From Bacteroidota bacterium (lineage in GTDB: Bacteria; Bacteroidota; Bacteroidia; Chitinophagales; Chitinophagaceae), in assembly GCA_016715505.1 (NCBI GenBank), contig JADJZY010000034.1, positions 124,001-188,000 on the forward strand: a DNA stretch of 64,000 nt. Reading direction: 5' to 3'. Under the pieces are notes generated by a model. The model had not been told where the DNA came from, ran no database searches, and was given only the letters and a program-made list of their open reading frames with translations. Below are positions 48,436-58,308 of this stretch, one piece after another (position 1 is the first letter of the stretch; each line of letters begins with the position of its first letter). Position numbers and translations under genes: made by a program.

Positions 48436-49914
48436 TTGACTGAATTGCTCACAGCACTTTCAACATGTAAACGATTCAAACCCGTGACTACATATTTGAA
48501 TCCTCCCGAATTGGGTGGAAGGATAAATTGATTACCGCGAACGATATCTATCAAATGTTTGCCCTCAGAAATATCAACCTGTTCATTTTTTTCGAATCGA
48601 TAGATGGCAAATTGTAAATCATTGATGGCTCCTTCAATTGTCCAACTCAGCATCTCACGCCCATCCTGATTTCGTTGCAATTTTAATACTGGTGTTGGAG
48701 GCTTTGAAGATTGAATCCAAGGCATTAATGGCAAGAGGGCTTTTCGGGGATAAATGCTATGTTGAAATGAGTAATTCAATCCGCATAAATCCTTTTTAAA
48801 TGCATTTGCGCTATAAAAAGAACTGCCTTGTACATTTTTTGTGGTTCGTGTTCCTTCCACCTGATATTCCACCTCATTCATACTTTTCCAGCAAACTTTA
48901 GAGGAAGTGCCTACCTGATAAATCCCATGTCCAATATATAAGTGGCGCCCATAAGCATGATTACTCCACCAACGAATAAGCTCGTCATAGTCGGCTGCTT
49001 TATGGCCTTTTTCCCAATATAACTGCGGTAAAATATAATCGATCCAGCCTTTTTTCAGCCATAACAAAACATCAGCAAACAAATCGTCGTAGTTCGTTTG
49101 ACCGGCATTGGTTAAACTTCCTTCGGGATCTTTTTTTGCATTGCGCCAAACCCCAAAAGGACTGATCCCAAATTTTACCCAAGCCTTTTCTTTTTTAATT
49201 TTTTCAGCCAGGGTTTCAATCAATACATTCACATTTTCACGACGCCAGTCTTCACGATTCATCCATGTTTTACCTGCAACTGCAAAGGATCGGTGGTCTG
49301 GAAATTCTTGTCCGGCAATCCGATATGGATAAAAATAATCATCAAAATGAATGGCATCAACATCATAACGTTTTACGATATCCAACACAATTTTGATGAA
49401 GTAGGCCCTGACCTCAGGTATACCCGGATCGAAATATAATTTGCCTCCGTATCGTAAAACCAGGAAGGTTGCTGATAGGTAATGTGAGAAGGGGTATGAA
49501 GGTTTTGGAGGCATCAACCAAAGCTCTGAAAGGATTTAACCATGCATGAAACTCGATACATTGTTTATGACACTCATCAATCATAAATTGAAGTGGGTCG
49601 TAGTACGGTGATGGAGGTTGTCCCTGCTTGCCACTCAAATACCGACTCCAATTTTCGTAGGGAGAATCATACAATGCATCCGCAGCAGGACGAATTTGCA
49701 CGATCACAGCGTTCAAACCATTTGCTTTGGTACGTTTTAATATATCCAGAAATTCCTGTTTCTGAATATCTGCACTCAAACCTTGTTTACTGGGCCAGTC
49801 AATATTTCCAACTGTGGCAATCCAAACAGCCCGGAATTCACGTTTAGGAATGGGGGCAGCCCATAACTGGATAGATAAAAATACACTCAGAATAAATAAG
49901 AGGAACTTACGCAT
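48432..49914 (-). CDS. GHL10-family (DUF187) glycoside hydrolase-like secreted protein (two frameshifts)
   Basis: About 495 codons. The signal peptide MRKFLLFILSVFLSIQLWA is followed by PKREFRAVWIATVGNIDWPS and NAVIVQIRPAADALYDSPYE, typical of the YngK-like TIM barrel. The second frame carries AIHFDDYFYPY, WVKFGISPFGVWR and LPQLYWEKGHKAADY, with likely catalytic acids, and a C-terminal beta domain. Adding one C at 49491-49494 and one G at 49447-49448 (minus sense) joins FIPPSHITYQQPSWF and YDTGGKLYFDPG. The family acts on peptidoglycan-like or other glycans; the substrate here is unknown. The last 4 bases overlap dnaB. Confidence 0.82.
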
Positions 49915-50104
49915 CCTGCAAAGATAGAAGCCTCGAAGAAAGTTCATTCACTATTATTTCATTTAAGATGATTCATAAAAAGTGGGCCGAGGCGATAATG
50001 TAACCTACACCTTTCATGAATGATTCCTCCTACTTAAATTAGTTCCCATGAGGACCATGCCCGATTAACTTGTAAAATCAGTTTTAGAAGTTATTTTTGA
50101 AGCA

Positions 50105-51208
50105 ATGCGTTTGATATTCAGCATAGCCATTCTCTGTTTGACCGTGTCATTAAAATGTATGGCACAAGTTTCGTTCGGAGCCAATTACTTAGGTGGTAAG
50201 GTGATGTTGCATACCTCAAAAATTTATATCCAGGCTCCCAATTACAGCCAGGCGCTCGAATTGAGTTATCAGCGTCAGAGTCGAGGGTATCAGTATTGGC
50301 ATAAACGCTACGGTTATCCTGAAACATCATTCAACATGGCCCTGGTGCATTATGGCGGATCGGAGTTAGGGACAGCGATTGGGATTTATCCTGCTATTCA
50401 ATTTAGTTTTTTGAAGACCCCAAAAATGAATTTCTTTTTTCGGATAGGCGGCGGACTTGCTTATGCGACACAGCGATGGAATCGCCTCCCTTATTCCGAT
50501 TCAATGAACAATATCCTGGGAAGTCGAATCAACAATTTTACGATGATTCAATTGGGGGGAAAGATGAACATCACGACACATTGGTCGATCCGAACAGGCC
50601 TGCATTTTTTTCATATCTCCAATGCTGCTGCCCGACAGCCCAACTACGGCATCAATACTTCCGGATTTTTTATCGGCGGTGCTTATTGTCCGCAACACCA
50701 TTCAACACCTATTGCGAGCAGTTCAAAAGGAAGTTCACCTTATAAAAAATTCACGCTAGGTGCAACAGCAAGCATCTCATTTGCGGAAGACAAAGTAGCG
50801 GATGGACCAATCTATCCCAACTATACTTTTGGCATCCTAAGTGGTTTACATTGGCGCGAAAAATTCAGAAGTAGTATTGGTTTGGATGCGGCCTTCAGCG
50901 AAAAAATGCGTTCTTTTTATAAGAACAACTATTTATTTCCAGGTAAAGAAAAAAGGCAAGCGTGGCGATACTCTGTTTTTCTGGCCCATGAATTTCTATG
51001 GGGACGTGTAGGATTGCCGCTACAATTGGGATACTATTTAAACAGGCCTTTGGGTGGTGAACCGATCTATCAAAAAGTTGGACTGAACTATCACTTTATC
51101 CGCAATTTACGCAAGTATAAACTGGGCGATGCGTATTTCATGTTACAACTAAAAACACACTATGCAAGTGCCGAATATGTGGAAATGGGATTAGGTATTC
51201 TTTTTTAA
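50105..51208 (+). CDS. PagL-like acyloxyacyl hydrolase/lipid A deacylase
   Basis: 367 residues. The signal peptide ends near LKCMAQ; the rest is beta-rich, as in an outer-membrane barrel. LHFFHISNAAARQPNYGIN (about residue 170-188) matches the H-x-SN catalytic region of PagL-type lipid A 3-O-deacylases. The C-terminal half (from about 215) forms extra strands and ends in MGLGILF with terminal Phe. Likely trims lipid A acyl chains, but the activity is inferred. The 190-base gap upstream is shared with the divergent GHL10 gene; the 197 bases downstream show nothing. Confidence 0.75.
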   Translation: MRLIFSIAILCLTVSLKCMAQVSFGANYLGGKVMLHTSKIYIQAPNYSQALELSYQRQSRGYQYWHKRYGYPETSFNMALVHYGGSELGTAIGIYPAIQFSFLKTPKMNFFFRIGGGLAYATQRWNRLPYSDSMNNILGSRINNFTMIQLGGKMNITTHWSIRTGLHFFHISNAAARQPNYGINTSGFFIGGAYCPQHHSTPIASSSKGSSPYKKFTLGATASISFAEDKVADGPIYPNYTFGILSGLHWREKFRSSIGLDAAFSEKMRSFYKNNYLFPGKEKRQAWRYSVFLAHEFLWGRVGLPLQLGYYLNRPLGGEPIYQKVGLNYHFIRNLRKYKLGDAYFMLQLKTHYASAEYVEMGLGILF

Positions 51209-51405
51209 TGAGGGTCTGCTGGCCACGGCTCAGAAGATGACGCCGATTTTGGAGATGAAAGTGAGTAGTAAATTATCGTGTTCGAAGTGCAAAATTTTCA
51301 TGTCTGAATTGTCGAAAAACTGAAATTTGACCTTGCACTGAATACAAGTTTTATGAGGCTGAAAACCTAGTCCGCAGAGGATATTTACGATATTCTGGAG
51401 ACCAA

Positions 51406-52164
51406 TTATCGGCTAAATTCATCATAGTACTTATCGGCATGTTTTTCATACCGTTTAATTAATTCAATGTTTTGTTTTTCAATCGCCGTTAATTTATGCC
51501 TGACATCCACTGATACCGGCATATACCATTTCACAAAATTATCGAACAGATAACGCATACGTCGATTGCGAAATGAATAACCATGTCGGGCATAAATGGT
51601 ATTTCGAATCACTTCCAAATCGCCCTGATACATATTTTCGATATCCTTTTCTTCCAATTCATCGGTAGAAGCATTCACCGTTAATACATCTGCAGTAACT
51701 GCTTCATATTTTTCGGTTTGATTGGAAGGATCATAGAATTCGGCCCCAACTATATCTTCCGTCAACATATATTCAGCCACATATTTAAAATCTCTTTTTT
51801 TCAGGGAATAGCTTCGAACTGGGACTGCCACACCGGGGTCATTACAATACCATTTTCCGGTCATCACATATTCCAAGGTATCAAGGGTAAAATCAAAACG
51901 TCCATCATGCTTATCATCACCCGGCTCAGTAACTTTTATGATGTAATTGCTGCCATCTTCGGTGTAAGTCCCGAAAAAAGGGCGATCATTTCCAGCGACT
52001 ATACTTTGACCTTTTACTTTACCATCACGAAATTCATGGATGGTAATATTGATGAGATTTGTAGCACTTGGATTTTTTCATCCAATTCACATTCTCATCC
52101 CTGTTCGGTTTGACAAGCGAATAAACATGTTAAACACCATCCTAACAAGAGTAGCTTTTTCATG
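51406..52164 (-). CDS. YARHG-domain lipoprotein (two frameshifts)
   Basis: The N-terminal reading MKKLLLLGWCLTCLFACQTE is a lipoprotein signal with Cys 17. Removing one G from the run at 52099-52101 and one A from the run at 52073-52078 (plus-strand C and T) joins DENVNWMKNPSATNLINITI to the long last frame. That frame has a beta-rich middle (FFGTYTEDGSNYIIKVTE) and a C-terminal YARHG domain (RNTIYARHGYSFRNRRMRYLF) with its typical helices. YARHG domains are extracellular and thought to bind peptidoglycan or partner proteins; the role is unknown. About 252 codons. Confidence 0.72.
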
Positions 52165-52222
52165 AAGATGCAATCTTAGATAAAATAAATGATAATTGTG
52201 TCGACAAGATAAGGCGTTCCAA

Positions 52223-52873
52223 TTACTTTTTTATTATTTTTTCACGACTATGAATTTGAAAGATGAGGTATTCTGCAATAATCAGATTGAGCCCCCAACC
52301 CAGCCAAGCGATCCAACGATAAACATCCATGGGGTGAGGATGAAACAAAGCTACCAAAATCCATTTCCATAAACGAAGTGTAATAGCCGATAACATGAGC
52401 GCAAAACTCCTGATCATCCAGTCGCGGTGTTCCAACCATCTTCGTTGCATCGCACATTTCATGGCAAACCATGTGCTAAAAAACCAAAGCAAGCCCAGCA
52501 TACAAAACGCTAATTGCGCCGACCATCCACCGTTGGCAAACAAGCCCATGATGATTCCCGTGGGTGCAACAAAAATCAGGACGAGCCAAACATAGCTTTT
52601 CCCAAACAGTCGATGCCAATGTGGCCATCTCTTCCGAACGTATGGACTAAATTGTACCAATCCGGGAGGCAAAAGCAGGATACTGCTAAATACATGAATA
52701 AAAAAAACGGGTTCGTAAAATGACCATTTTAATGCTTGCTGTTTGATATTCAGGAAAGCAACATCATTCCGCCATGGTATATATTGAAGCATGATTTTTA
52801 ACATCAAGTAGCAAAACCAAAGGTAACAAAGCACCAAAAGTACATTTCGAATGATTTGAATGCGGCTTGACAT
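52223..52873 (-). CDS. DUF2306 membrane protein
   Basis: 216 residues with about six TM helices. HRLFGKSYVWLVLIFVAPTGIIMG and QRRWLEHRDWMIRSFALMLS (conserved His and Arg) are typical of DUF2306 proteins, whose function is unknown. The start at 52873 is favoured over 52885 because the promoter element TATGTTTG covers 52879-52886. Confidence 0.82.
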   Translation of the reverse strand: MSSRIQIIRNVLLVLCYLWFCYLMLKIMLQYIPWRNDVAFLNIKQQALKWSFYEPVFFIHVFSSILLLPPGLVQFSPYVRKRWPHWHRLFGKSYVWLVLIFVAPTGIIMGLFANGGWSAQLAFCMLGLLWFFSTWFAMKCAMQRRWLEHRDWMIRSFALMLSAITLRLWKWILVALFHPHPMDVYRWIAWLGWGLNLIIAEYLIFQIHSREKIIKK

Positions 52874-52878
52874 CGACA

Positions 52879-52886
52879 CAAACATA
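52879..52886 (-). promoter_or_regulatory. putative -7 element of the DUF2306 gene
   Basis: TATGTTTG on the minus strand ends 5 bases before the ATG at 52873, so the message would be leaderless from that start. Confidence 0.4.
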
Positions 52887-53062
52887 CAAACTCAGCACAG
52901 TTATTCTTTGTGAACCTTACTATAAAAATAGTTTTGGTCAAACCATCGGAAAGAAAAATATCCGTTCATCCAATGCAATCAGAAATCTTTGAAGTGAGCG
53001 CCGTGGACTTCCTGAATTATGAATACAAGAAGCTACCTTTACTGCTCAACATACAATATCAC

Positions 53063-54043
53063 ATGTCGAATATTCAAAGAATCGGATTGATGACCTCGGG
53101 CGGCGATTCTCCCGGAATGAATGCTGCTATTCGAGCCATCGTGCGAACCGCTATTTACGAAGGGTTGCAGCCTTTTGGAATTTACCGCGGTTATCAGGGA
53201 ATGATAGAAGGGCAAATCAAGGCCTTGCAAACCACCGATGTATCTAACACCATACATCGCGGTGGAACCATCCTTAAAACAGCACGCAGCAAGGAATTTA
53301 TGACAGAAGAGGGCATGAAAAAAGCCTATGAACAATTAAAGAAACATGATATTGACGCCTTGGTTATGATTGGTGGTGATGGTACTTTTAGAGGTGCGGT
53401 TGAATTTTTTAAACGTTTCGACATACCAGCCATTGGTTTACCCGGAACAATCGACAACGATTTAAACGGAACAGATTTTACCATCGGCTTCGACACGGCA
53501 GTGAATACCGCCATTCAGGCCATTGACAAAATAAGAGACACGGCAGATTCACATGACCGTGTATTTATTGTGGAAGTGATGGGTCGAGATGCGGGCTACA
53601 TTGCTCTTTACAGCGGAATAGCCTGCGGTGCGGAACATATATTTATTCCTGAAAAGGCCGAATCATTGGACATGATCATTGATCATATACAAGATGATCA
53701 GTTGCGCAAAAAATTAACCAACATCATTGTGGTGGCCGAGGGCGATGAATTCGGTGGCGCACAGGAATTGAGCCGACTTTTGTTGACCAAAATTCCGGGA
53801 TTGGAAACCCGGGTTACGATACTAGGTCACGTACAACGTGGCGGTGCACCCACTTGCAACGACCGTTTATTATCCAGTCGATTAGGCTATGCTGCTGTTC
53901 AGGCCCTTCTGGCGGGCAAAAAAAATGAAATGGCCGGATTGATCAACGGAGAAATATGCTTTACGCCTTTTGATCAATGCGTCAAGACCCGAAAACCATT
54001 TCCGGATGATATGATGAAAATCGTGGATGTGCTGACAAAATAA
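53063..54043 (+). CDS. pfkA: 6-phosphofructokinase
   Basis: Phosphorylates fructose 6-phosphate in glycolysis. 326 residues from MSNIQRIGLMTSGGDSPGMN. ATP site IGGDGTFRGA; catalytic loop PGTIDNDLNGTDFTIGFDTA; substrate site VEVMGRDAGYIAL; and the C-terminal LGHVQRGGAPTCNDRLL block. The single-Asp GGDGT form fits the ATP-dependent type. The start at 53063 is set by homology; an in-frame ATG at 52910 adds 51 residues not found in the family. Confidence 0.95.
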   Translation: MSNIQRIGLMTSGGDSPGMNAAIRAIVRTAIYEGLQPFGIYRGYQGMIEGQIKALQTTDVSNTIHRGGTILKTARSKEFMTEEGMKKAYEQLKKHDIDALVMIGGDGTFRGAVEFFKRFDIPAIGLPGTIDNDLNGTDFTIGFDTAVNTAIQAIDKIRDTADSHDRVFIVEVMGRDAGYIALYSGIACGAEHIFIPEKAESLDMIIDHIQDDQLRKKLTNIIVVAEGDEFGGAQELSRLLLTKIPGLETRVTILGHVQRGGAPTCNDRLLSSRLGYAAVQALLAGKKNEMAGLINGEICFTPFDQCVKTRKPFPDDMMKIVDVLTK

Positions 54044-54326
54044 ATTTTCAATGAATCAAAACAAGGTCACGGTTTTCCCTATTTTCATTCACCCTGACTT
54101 GTCAATTCAGACTCGCTTTATTTTTTAGATTGTGATCACCTTGAGGGCAGAAGGAATGCTTAGGGTGAGGTTTCGTTTGTTTTACCCCTGTATATTCCTG
54201 TTCTTAGATGAGGTTCAAATGATTGGCGAAAAGCATCCGATCCTAAAACGCCTTGTGACTATTCATGAGCAATCTCTCATTAGAATGAATGATTTGTTGT
54301 CGGTAAGTGTTTACAATAAAATCTGT

Positions 54327-54334
54327 TACATTTG
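54327..54334 (+). promoter_or_regulatory. putative -7 element of the porG-like gene
   Basis: TACATTTG, 14 bases before the ATG at 54349. It lies in the 305-base gap 54044-54348 after pfkA, in which nothing else was recognised (no terminator hairpin, no convincing small gene). Confidence 0.4.
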
Positions 54335-54348
54335 CGTTTTCACCAATC

Positions 54349-55191
54349 ATGCGATTCATTAGTATTTGCTGCCTGTTTATTCTTTTTGTCCAAAATATGG
54401 ACGCTCAGGTTTTTTATCGGCGTTCTGAGTTCGGTATTGGGGTCGGTAGTTCGAACTACTTTGGCGATTTGAATACAAATTATGGATTTCAGGAGGCCCG
54501 TTATTCCGGCAGCTTGTTTTATAAGTTTAATTTCTCGCATTATATCGCCCTGCGATTAGGTGCTGCGTATGCGCATGTTAGCTATAACGATAAGTATTCT
54601 TCCAATATTTATCAGCAATTAAGAAACCTCAATTTTAAATCAAATATTTTTGAAGGAAGTATCCAGGCAGACTTCCATTTTTTTGAATACAATGTGGGCG
54701 ACTTTGATCATCGTTTCACGCCTTATGTCACACTTGGATTTGGCATGTTCACTTACAATCCTTACACCACCCTCGATAACAAAAAATACTTTTTGCGACC
54801 AATGGGAACCGAAGGACAAAATCTGGAGATTTATAAAAATCGGAAATATGGAACAACCGCTTTCTCTTTCCCGATCGGCGCGGGCATAAAATTTTGGCTT
54901 GACAAGGGTATCACGATTCATTTGGAAGTAGTGAACCGAAGTACGACAACAGATTACCTCGATGATGTGAGTCGAACTTATGTTGGCCGCGATAAATTCA
55001 TCGACCAAACACCTTCTCCGTATCCTTTACCTGCAGAATTATTGCAAGACCGTTCTTACGAAAAAACAGATAACCCGATTGGCATTGAAGGCAGACAGCG
55101 TGGAGTGAGTACCACCCGCGATAAATTTATGACCATGCAAATCGGCCTATCATTCCGATTACCGACTTATAAATGCCCCGATTTCCGTTAA
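54349..55191 (+). CDS. porG: PorG-like (DUF6089) outer-membrane beta-barrel protein
   Basis: 280 residues from MRFISICCLFILFVQNMDAQ (signal peptide). The mature start FGIGVGSSNYFGDLNTNYG is the hallmark of the DUF6089/PorG family, an eight-stranded barrel of the T9SS that interacts with PorK/PorN. Further strands include HYIALRLGAAYAHV and FSFPIGAGIKFWLDKGI. The C-terminus is strand-like (MQIGLSFRLPTYKCPDF). It stands alone here, away from porKLMN. The ATG at 54349, just after the promoter element, is preferred over the one at 54307. Confidence 0.78.
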   Translation: MRFISICCLFILFVQNMDAQVFYRRSEFGIGVGSSNYFGDLNTNYGFQEARYSGSLFYKFNFSHYIALRLGAAYAHVSYNDKYSSNIYQQLRNLNFKSNIFEGSIQADFHFFEYNVGDFDHRFTPYVTLGFGMFTYNPYTTLDNKKYFLRPMGTEGQNLEIYKNRKYGTTAFSFPIGAGIKFWLDKGITIHLEVVNRSTTTDYLDDVSRTYVGRDKFIDQTPSPYPLPAELLQDRSYEKTDNPIGIEGRQRGVSTTRDKFMTMQIGLSFRLPTYKCPDFR

Positions 55192-55243
55192 GCAAATATT
55201 GGGCGATTTCGTTTGTCCTCGAGCATGCCTCAATCACAATTTT

Positions 55244-57220
55244 TTAGTTGATAAATACCCAGTGAAAACCAAAGCGCAGATTAAAATTCTGGGCCGGATA
55301 AAAAGGATAGTTCATCGCATTCCGAATAAATATTTGTTGTACCTGATCGGCGGCAATGGTCGCACGAAAACGTTTAACTTTAAAATTGAAGAAGGCTGTC
55401 CATTGGGGCCAATTCGAAATTTGTTGCGAGTATTGCGAAACAAATGAAAATACAACCGGGCTGTAAGCATCGGCGAAATAAGGTGTATGAAAACGCAACT
55501 CTAAACCGGTAGCTACTTTTAATTTTCTTTTTAAGATTTTTGATTCATAAGCAAGACGGTGCCTGCTTGCCCATAAGGGAAGATGAATTGGGCTGCTTTG
55601 CGGGCTCCATTGCAAAATGGCATCGTTTTCGTTGACCCAATTTCGCCAATAAAATATTTTCCGGAATGAACTTCCCCAAACCGGAAGCGCTTGCTGATAT
55701 TGTTTTGCCTGTAAAGTTGTATCCCGATAAATGAACCCATTATAGACTGTGAAATGCAGTTTGGCTTGTCCATTTAATTCAGGAATATCAATGAGAGCGG
55801 AAACGCCAGTACTTAAAGTAGGATTGAGATTTTGTTGCAGCGAAAAATAATTGCTCTGCAAAAAACGAAACATAAATGCAGGTTTATTCAACTGTTGAAA
55901 GAATCCCAATTTGAGGTTTAATCCCTTATCAGAAGTACGACCGGCTGATGCCTGCAATAAATAAGCTCCAGCATTTTCACCAGCAACGAATAGTTTCAAA
56001 TCTGCCTGATAAAACCATTTCATTTCAGCAGAAATATTCTTGTTCATTTCAGCATACAAATAAGGCTGTGTAAACCCTTCCTGATTCCAATCGTTTGAAT
56101 ACATATTGTATTCCAAACCCAAACCGGCTTCTGCCGAAACAGGCTTTTCCCGAATGCGCAAAATGGCCTGTAAACCCAAACTACTTCCCCAGCTTCGCCA
56201 GGCATATCGGGTTTTCAACGAATCTCCAAATACAATATTCTGAACATTGAGTGGCCCATAAAACAAAGAGTCGGGAACTTTATCTGTTAACTTATAATAG
56301 TTTGTTTCGGCGTACACCTGATGTCGAAGCCCGGCATAAGCTTTGAAACGGGAAACATTTTTTTGTGCTTTATCGTTCCAAACACTGTCGACACGCCCCA
56401 GAAAATAAATATGATCGAAGCGTAAGCCGGCACGCCGAAAGTAATTTTTGACCGAGGAGAGATTTCCTGAACCATAAGATTCAGCCACAACTGGCAGTAC
56501 TCGCCGATCATTATAAATGGGATTATCTAAAAAATCTTCATTGACAATTCCACCATTTTCATCTAATTGAAATTTCTGATAATTGGATACAAAAGTCGCC
56601 TGATACTTTTGGTTTTCTGAACGGTAAACAGAATTTATGGAAAGCAAATCATGATTGCTACGTTGTAATTTATAGAATCCAGGAGATCCGATTTTTCGGT
56701 ACCGCACACTGACATTCCAGGATGGTTTGATATTTTGGGTATGTAATAAGTCCAAGACCTGCTCTTGCTGGGAGGCCATGTGATAATACACATCGGTATA
56801 CGGCCTGGTTGTATTATAAAATACCGGATTGCTCTCATCAGAACGGTAAGCATCTAAAGTACTTAATCCACCCTGCAGAGAAGGATTCAACATAGGTTGA
56901 TGGTACATCGACTTAGATGCTGTTCCCAAATTACCCAAATCCACAAACCAAATGCCCTGCAAAGGATTGCGATGCAGATGCTGAATACCGGAGTCCAGGG
57001 ACATCCTCAAGGTATCTTTGATATTAAAACAATAAATCTGTGCTTTGTCTTCCCGCCATTTGGATGACTGCCGGCTGGTATCGGATTGGATGCGCTGATC
57101 GCTGCTGATATTATTGTTATTATTCCGATTGGAAAACAACTGCGCTTTTAAAGTGAAGGTCCCGGCGAATGGCATGAGACTCAACACCATCAAAAATTTA
57201 AAAATATTACCGGGATTCAT
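55244..57220 (-). CDS. putative porin (Porin_10 family)
   Basis: 658 residues from MNPGNIFKFLMVL, with a signal peptide ending near LKAQ, an Asn/Ser-rich spacer, and a long beta-rich barrel (for example KPSWNVSVRYRKIGSPGFY, KYQATFVSNYQKF, KLKVATGLELRFHTPYF) ending FNLRFGFHWVFIN. Such proteins are predicted outer-membrane channels in Bacteroidota. It follows the purine nucleoside phosphorylase gene by 32 bases, a pairing I recall from related genomes, which may indicate a link to nucleoside uptake; that is inference. Confidence 0.8.
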   Translation of the reverse strand: MNPGNIFKFLMVLSLMPFAGTFTLKAQLFSNRNNNNNISSDQRIQSDTSRQSSKWREDKAQIYCFNIKDTLRMSLDSGIQHLHRNPLQGIWFVDLGNLGTASKSMYHQPMLNPSLQGGLSTLDAYRSDESNPVFYNTTRPYTDVYYHMASQQEQVLDLLHTQNIKPSWNVSVRYRKIGSPGFYKLQRSNHDLLSINSVYRSENQKYQATFVSNYQKFQLDENGGIVNEDFLDNPIYNDRRVLPVVAESYGSGNLSSVKNYFRRAGLRFDHIYFLGRVDSVWNDKAQKNVSRFKAYAGLRHQVYAETNYYKLTDKVPDSLFYGPLNVQNIVFGDSLKTRYAWRSWGSSLGLQAILRIREKPVSAEAGLGLEYNMYSNDWNQEGFTQPYLYAEMNKNISAEMKWFYQADLKLFVAGENAGAYLLQASAGRTSDKGLNLKLGFFQQLNKPAFMFRFLQSNYFSLQQNLNPTLSTGVSALIDIPELNGQAKLHFTVYNGFIYRDTTLQAKQYQQALPVWGSSFRKIFYWRNWVNENDAILQWSPQSSPIHLPLWASRHRLAYESKILKRKLKVATGLELRFHTPYFADAYSPVVFSFVSQYSQQISNWPQWTAFFNFKVKRFRATIAADQVQQIFIRNAMNYPFYPAQNFNLRFGFHWVFIN

Positions 57221-57252
57221 TCGCTGCTTAATCACCTTCGTTTTTCAGGACA

Positions 57253-58080
57253 TTAAAGTGTTGCGATCAATTCTTTCACAATCAATGCCATTTTAGGAGC
57301 CGCAGCCTGAGCAGCTTCGAGCACTTCTTCATGGGTGATTACATTCATTTCATCGCGAATACCCAAATCAGTAACCACACTCATTCCAAATACATCCATC
57401 CCCATATGTTTGGCAACGATAACCTCAGGAACGGTACTCATCCCGACAGTATCTCCGCCAATCACTCTTAAATATTTATATTCTGCTTTGGTTTCAAAAG
57501 TGGGGCCCTGAAGTCCAATATATATGCCTTCATGAACATGGATTTGTTGTGATTCAGCAATTTTTTTTGCTGATTGGATGAGTTTGTGGGAATAAGGTTC
57601 TGTCATATCAGGGAAACGAGGCCCCATTTGTTCATCATTTTTGCCACGCAAAGGATGCTCAGGAAATAAATTAATATGATCGTTGATGATCATCAAATCA
57701 CCTACTTTAAAATCGGGGTTCATTCCTCCGGCTGCGTTTGATACAAAAAGAACCGAGGCGCCTAATTGTTTCATCACCCGAACCGGATAGGTCACTTCCT
57801 GCATGTTATACCCTTCATAATAATGAAAACGGCCACTTAGCATGACAACAGGTTGTTGGTTGAGCTTTCCAAAAAGTAACTTCCCACCATGACCTTTTAC
57901 AGTACTTACCGGAAAATGGGGTATTTCTTCGTAAGGCAAACTGAGTTCAATGTCCAAATCATTGACCAAACCACCCAGTCCACTTCCTAATATTATACCC
58001 GCGATGGGTTGGAGGCTGGTACGGGATTGAATAAACGCGACGGTTTCATTCAATTGATGCATATCCAAATTCTGTAACAT
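57253..58080 (-). CDS. punA: purine nucleoside phosphorylase
   Basis: 275 residues, class I trimeric PNP type: IILGSGLGGL (phosphate site), VKGHGGKLLFGKL, LSGRFHYYEGY, FVSNAAGGMNP, GIYIGLQGPTFETKAEY and VGMSTVPEVIVAKH with the catalytic-region Asn/Glu residues. Cleaves inosine and guanosine to base and ribose 1-phosphate. It is complete and is followed by the porin gene, probably in one transcript. Confidence 0.94.
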   Translation of the reverse strand: MLQNLDMHQLNETVAFIQSRTSLQPIAGIILGSGLGGLVNDLDIELSLPYEEIPHFPVSTVKGHGGKLLFGKLNQQPVVMLSGRFHYYEGYNMQEVTYPVRVMKQLGASVLFVSNAAGGMNPDFKVGDLMIINDHINLFPEHPLRGKNDEQMGPRFPDMTEPYSHKLIQSAKKIAESQQIHVHEGIYIGLQGPTFETKAEYKYLRVIGGDTVGMSTVPEVIVAKHMGMDVFGMSVVTDLGIRDEMNVITHEEVLEAAQAAAPKMALIVKELIATL

Positions 58081-58247
58081 GCGGCAAAGATAACCAAAGA
58101 GCTGATGAACCTTTTCGTTAAATTATTTCTCGCATAAAATGCCCCTTTTATCAGTAAAATGACGGCTTTAACAGATATTATGAAATAAACTAATCGGTTA
58201 CAATTTCATAAGTCGTTGATAATCAATAAAAATAATTTTCATTACAC

Positions 58248-58308
58248 AAAGGAGGTATTTTATATGTTGATAAATTCCATATTTTTGTTGAAAACTTACA
58301 CTATATGA
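58248..58308 (+). promoter_or_regulatory. strong Shine-Dalgarno and coupled 14-codon leader ORF
   Basis: AAAGGAGG (58248-58255) lies 8 bases before an ATG at 58264. The reading MLINSIFLLKTYTI ends in a TGA (58306-58308) that overlaps the ATG of the next gene as ATGA. A perfect Shine-Dalgarno is rare in Bacteroidota and appears nowhere else in this window. The arrangement suggests translational coupling or control through a leader peptide. Confidence 0.5.

Noticed and set aside
52910..53062. 51-residue N-terminal extension of phosphofructokinase
   Set aside because: The extension has no counterpart in the family, and the conserved N-terminus starts exactly at the ATG at 53063.
54044..54348. 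Small plus-strand gene (54132-54362) before the porG-like gene
   Set aside because: It overlaps the promoter element and the signal-peptide start of porG and has no recognisable pattern.
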